In this document: one piece after another, positions 63,743 to 64,000 of the stretch
How the letters are laid out: every line of letters begins with the position of its first letter
Position numbering within the stretch: position 1 is the stretch's first letter
DNA from: Psychromonas sp030397575
GTDB taxonomy: Bacteria; Pseudomonadota; Gammaproteobacteria; Enterobacterales; Psychromonadaceae
Assembly (NCBI RefSeq): GCF_046250175.1
Contig: NZ_CP176468.1
Reading direction: 5' to 3' (one strand)
DNA: 64,000 nucleotides
Program-made: the position numbers and the translations under genes
Notes under the pieces: model-generated
The model's database searches: none
What the model saw: the letters and a program-made list of their open reading frames with translations, nothing else
What the model was told of the DNA's origin: nothing

Positions 63743-64000
63743 ATGATCGCTGAAAGTCCACTACAAGCTGAACAAGCGGTACGTCGCGATATCGTTCCTG
63801 CCGGTGATTACTACATGAAAGTAGTGAAAGCAGGACAAACCTTACGTATTTTAGATTTAGAAGGAAACCAAGCCGCTGATACCTTATTTTATAATGCTAA
63901 GGATCCAAGTGAGCGTTACAGCGCAATGGATACGATTCGCGAGCAAGGGAATGTATACCTCACAGCGGGTACCAAACTACTATCGAACGATGGTAATACT
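63743..64000 (+). CDS. Second DUF1989 subunit, 5' part (urea carboxylase-associated protein 1)
   Basis: These 86 codons begin at ATG with AGGAG seven bases upstream, two bases after the previous stop, and run off the window end. The sequence VRRDIVPAGDYYMKVVKAGQTLRILDLEGNQAADTLFYNAKDPSERYSAMDTIREQGN matches the DUF1989 urea carboxylase-associated protein 1. It would form the carboxyguanidine deiminase complex with the preceding gene product. A guanidine carboxylase and allophanate hydrolase gene are expected just beyond the window. Confidence 0.88.
   Translation, partial: MIAESPLQAEQAVRRDIVPAGDYYMKVVKAGQTLRILDLEGNQAADTLFYNAKDPSERYSAMDTIREQGNVYLTAGTKLLSNDGNT

Noticed and set aside
1..64000. 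CRISPR arrays, tRNA, rRNA, insertion sequences or prophage
   Set aside because: No regularly spaced repeats, no tRNA cloverleaf with CCA, no transposase or integrase reading frames were seen.

Overview
The window is AT-rich DNA from a marine gammaproteobacterium. The overall character (nemA, gloA, DUF2999, YceI, GlyGly-CTERM exported nuclease, alginate lyase, TRAP and osmolyte transporters, many c-di-GMP proteins) suggests a Psychromonas-like member of the Alteromonadales/Vibrio side of the class. This is a judgement from remembered protein families; no database search was run. No rRNA, tRNA, CRISPR array, insertion sequence or prophage was recognised.

Layout. 1-6 kb: glyoxalase I (cut by the window edge) and N-ethylmaleimide reductase, then single-gene transporters (EamA, bile-acid:Na+ symporter family, MFS) and a DUF3047 exported protein. 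6.2-10.5 kb: a four-gene signalling operon (PhnD-like binding protein, sensor kinase, receiver protein, HD-GYP protein). 10.6-13.9 kb: a sulfur/persulfide module (two half-size YeeE/YedE proteins, an ArsR-family regulator with the two-cysteine persulfide-sensor pattern, and divergently a CoA-disulfide/persulfide reductase fused to rhodanese). 13.9-25.6 kb: housekeeping and signalling genes (DUF2999, EAL-HDOD, YceI, peroxiredoxin-like, LysE, Nudix, CynX-like MFS, a degenerate AAA+ protein, thioesterase, GAF-GGDEF, two divergent phosphoribosyltransferases, a chemoreceptor).

26-36 kb is an apparent extracellular-DNA scavenging locus: periplasmic 5'-nucleotidase, a porin, a large ExeM/NucH-type exported nuclease, an endonuclease I fused to two tandem binding modules, and a second near-identical porin. 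36-42.6 kb carries a BCCT osmolyte transporter, a PL7 alginate lyase and a divergent complete TRAP transporter, which together suggest alginate and uronate use. 42.8-50 kb has a Cache chemoreceptor, a P-loop kinase, ModF and a ProXWV-type glycine betaine ABC system. 50.1-54.7 kb is a MacA-MacB-TolC-type tripartite efflux operon.

55-59.7 kb holds what reads as a complete diffusible signal factor (DSF) quorum-sensing system: an RpfF synthase, an RpfC five-helix hybrid sensor kinase and an RpfG HD-GYP response regulator, in the convergent rpfF / rpfG-rpfC layout known from Xanthomonas. The right end (60-64 kb) is a guanidine utilisation operon. It has a near-perfect sigma-54 promoter with upstream NtrC-like half-sites, a guanidine-I (ykkC) riboswitch bracketed by a long stem, an ABC transporter, and the two DUF1989 carboxyguanidine deiminase subunits, the second cut by the window end.

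The genes most worth following up are the DSF system, the sigma-54/riboswitch control of guanidine use, the DNA-scavenging cluster, the degenerate AAA+ protein and an intergenic repeat family.
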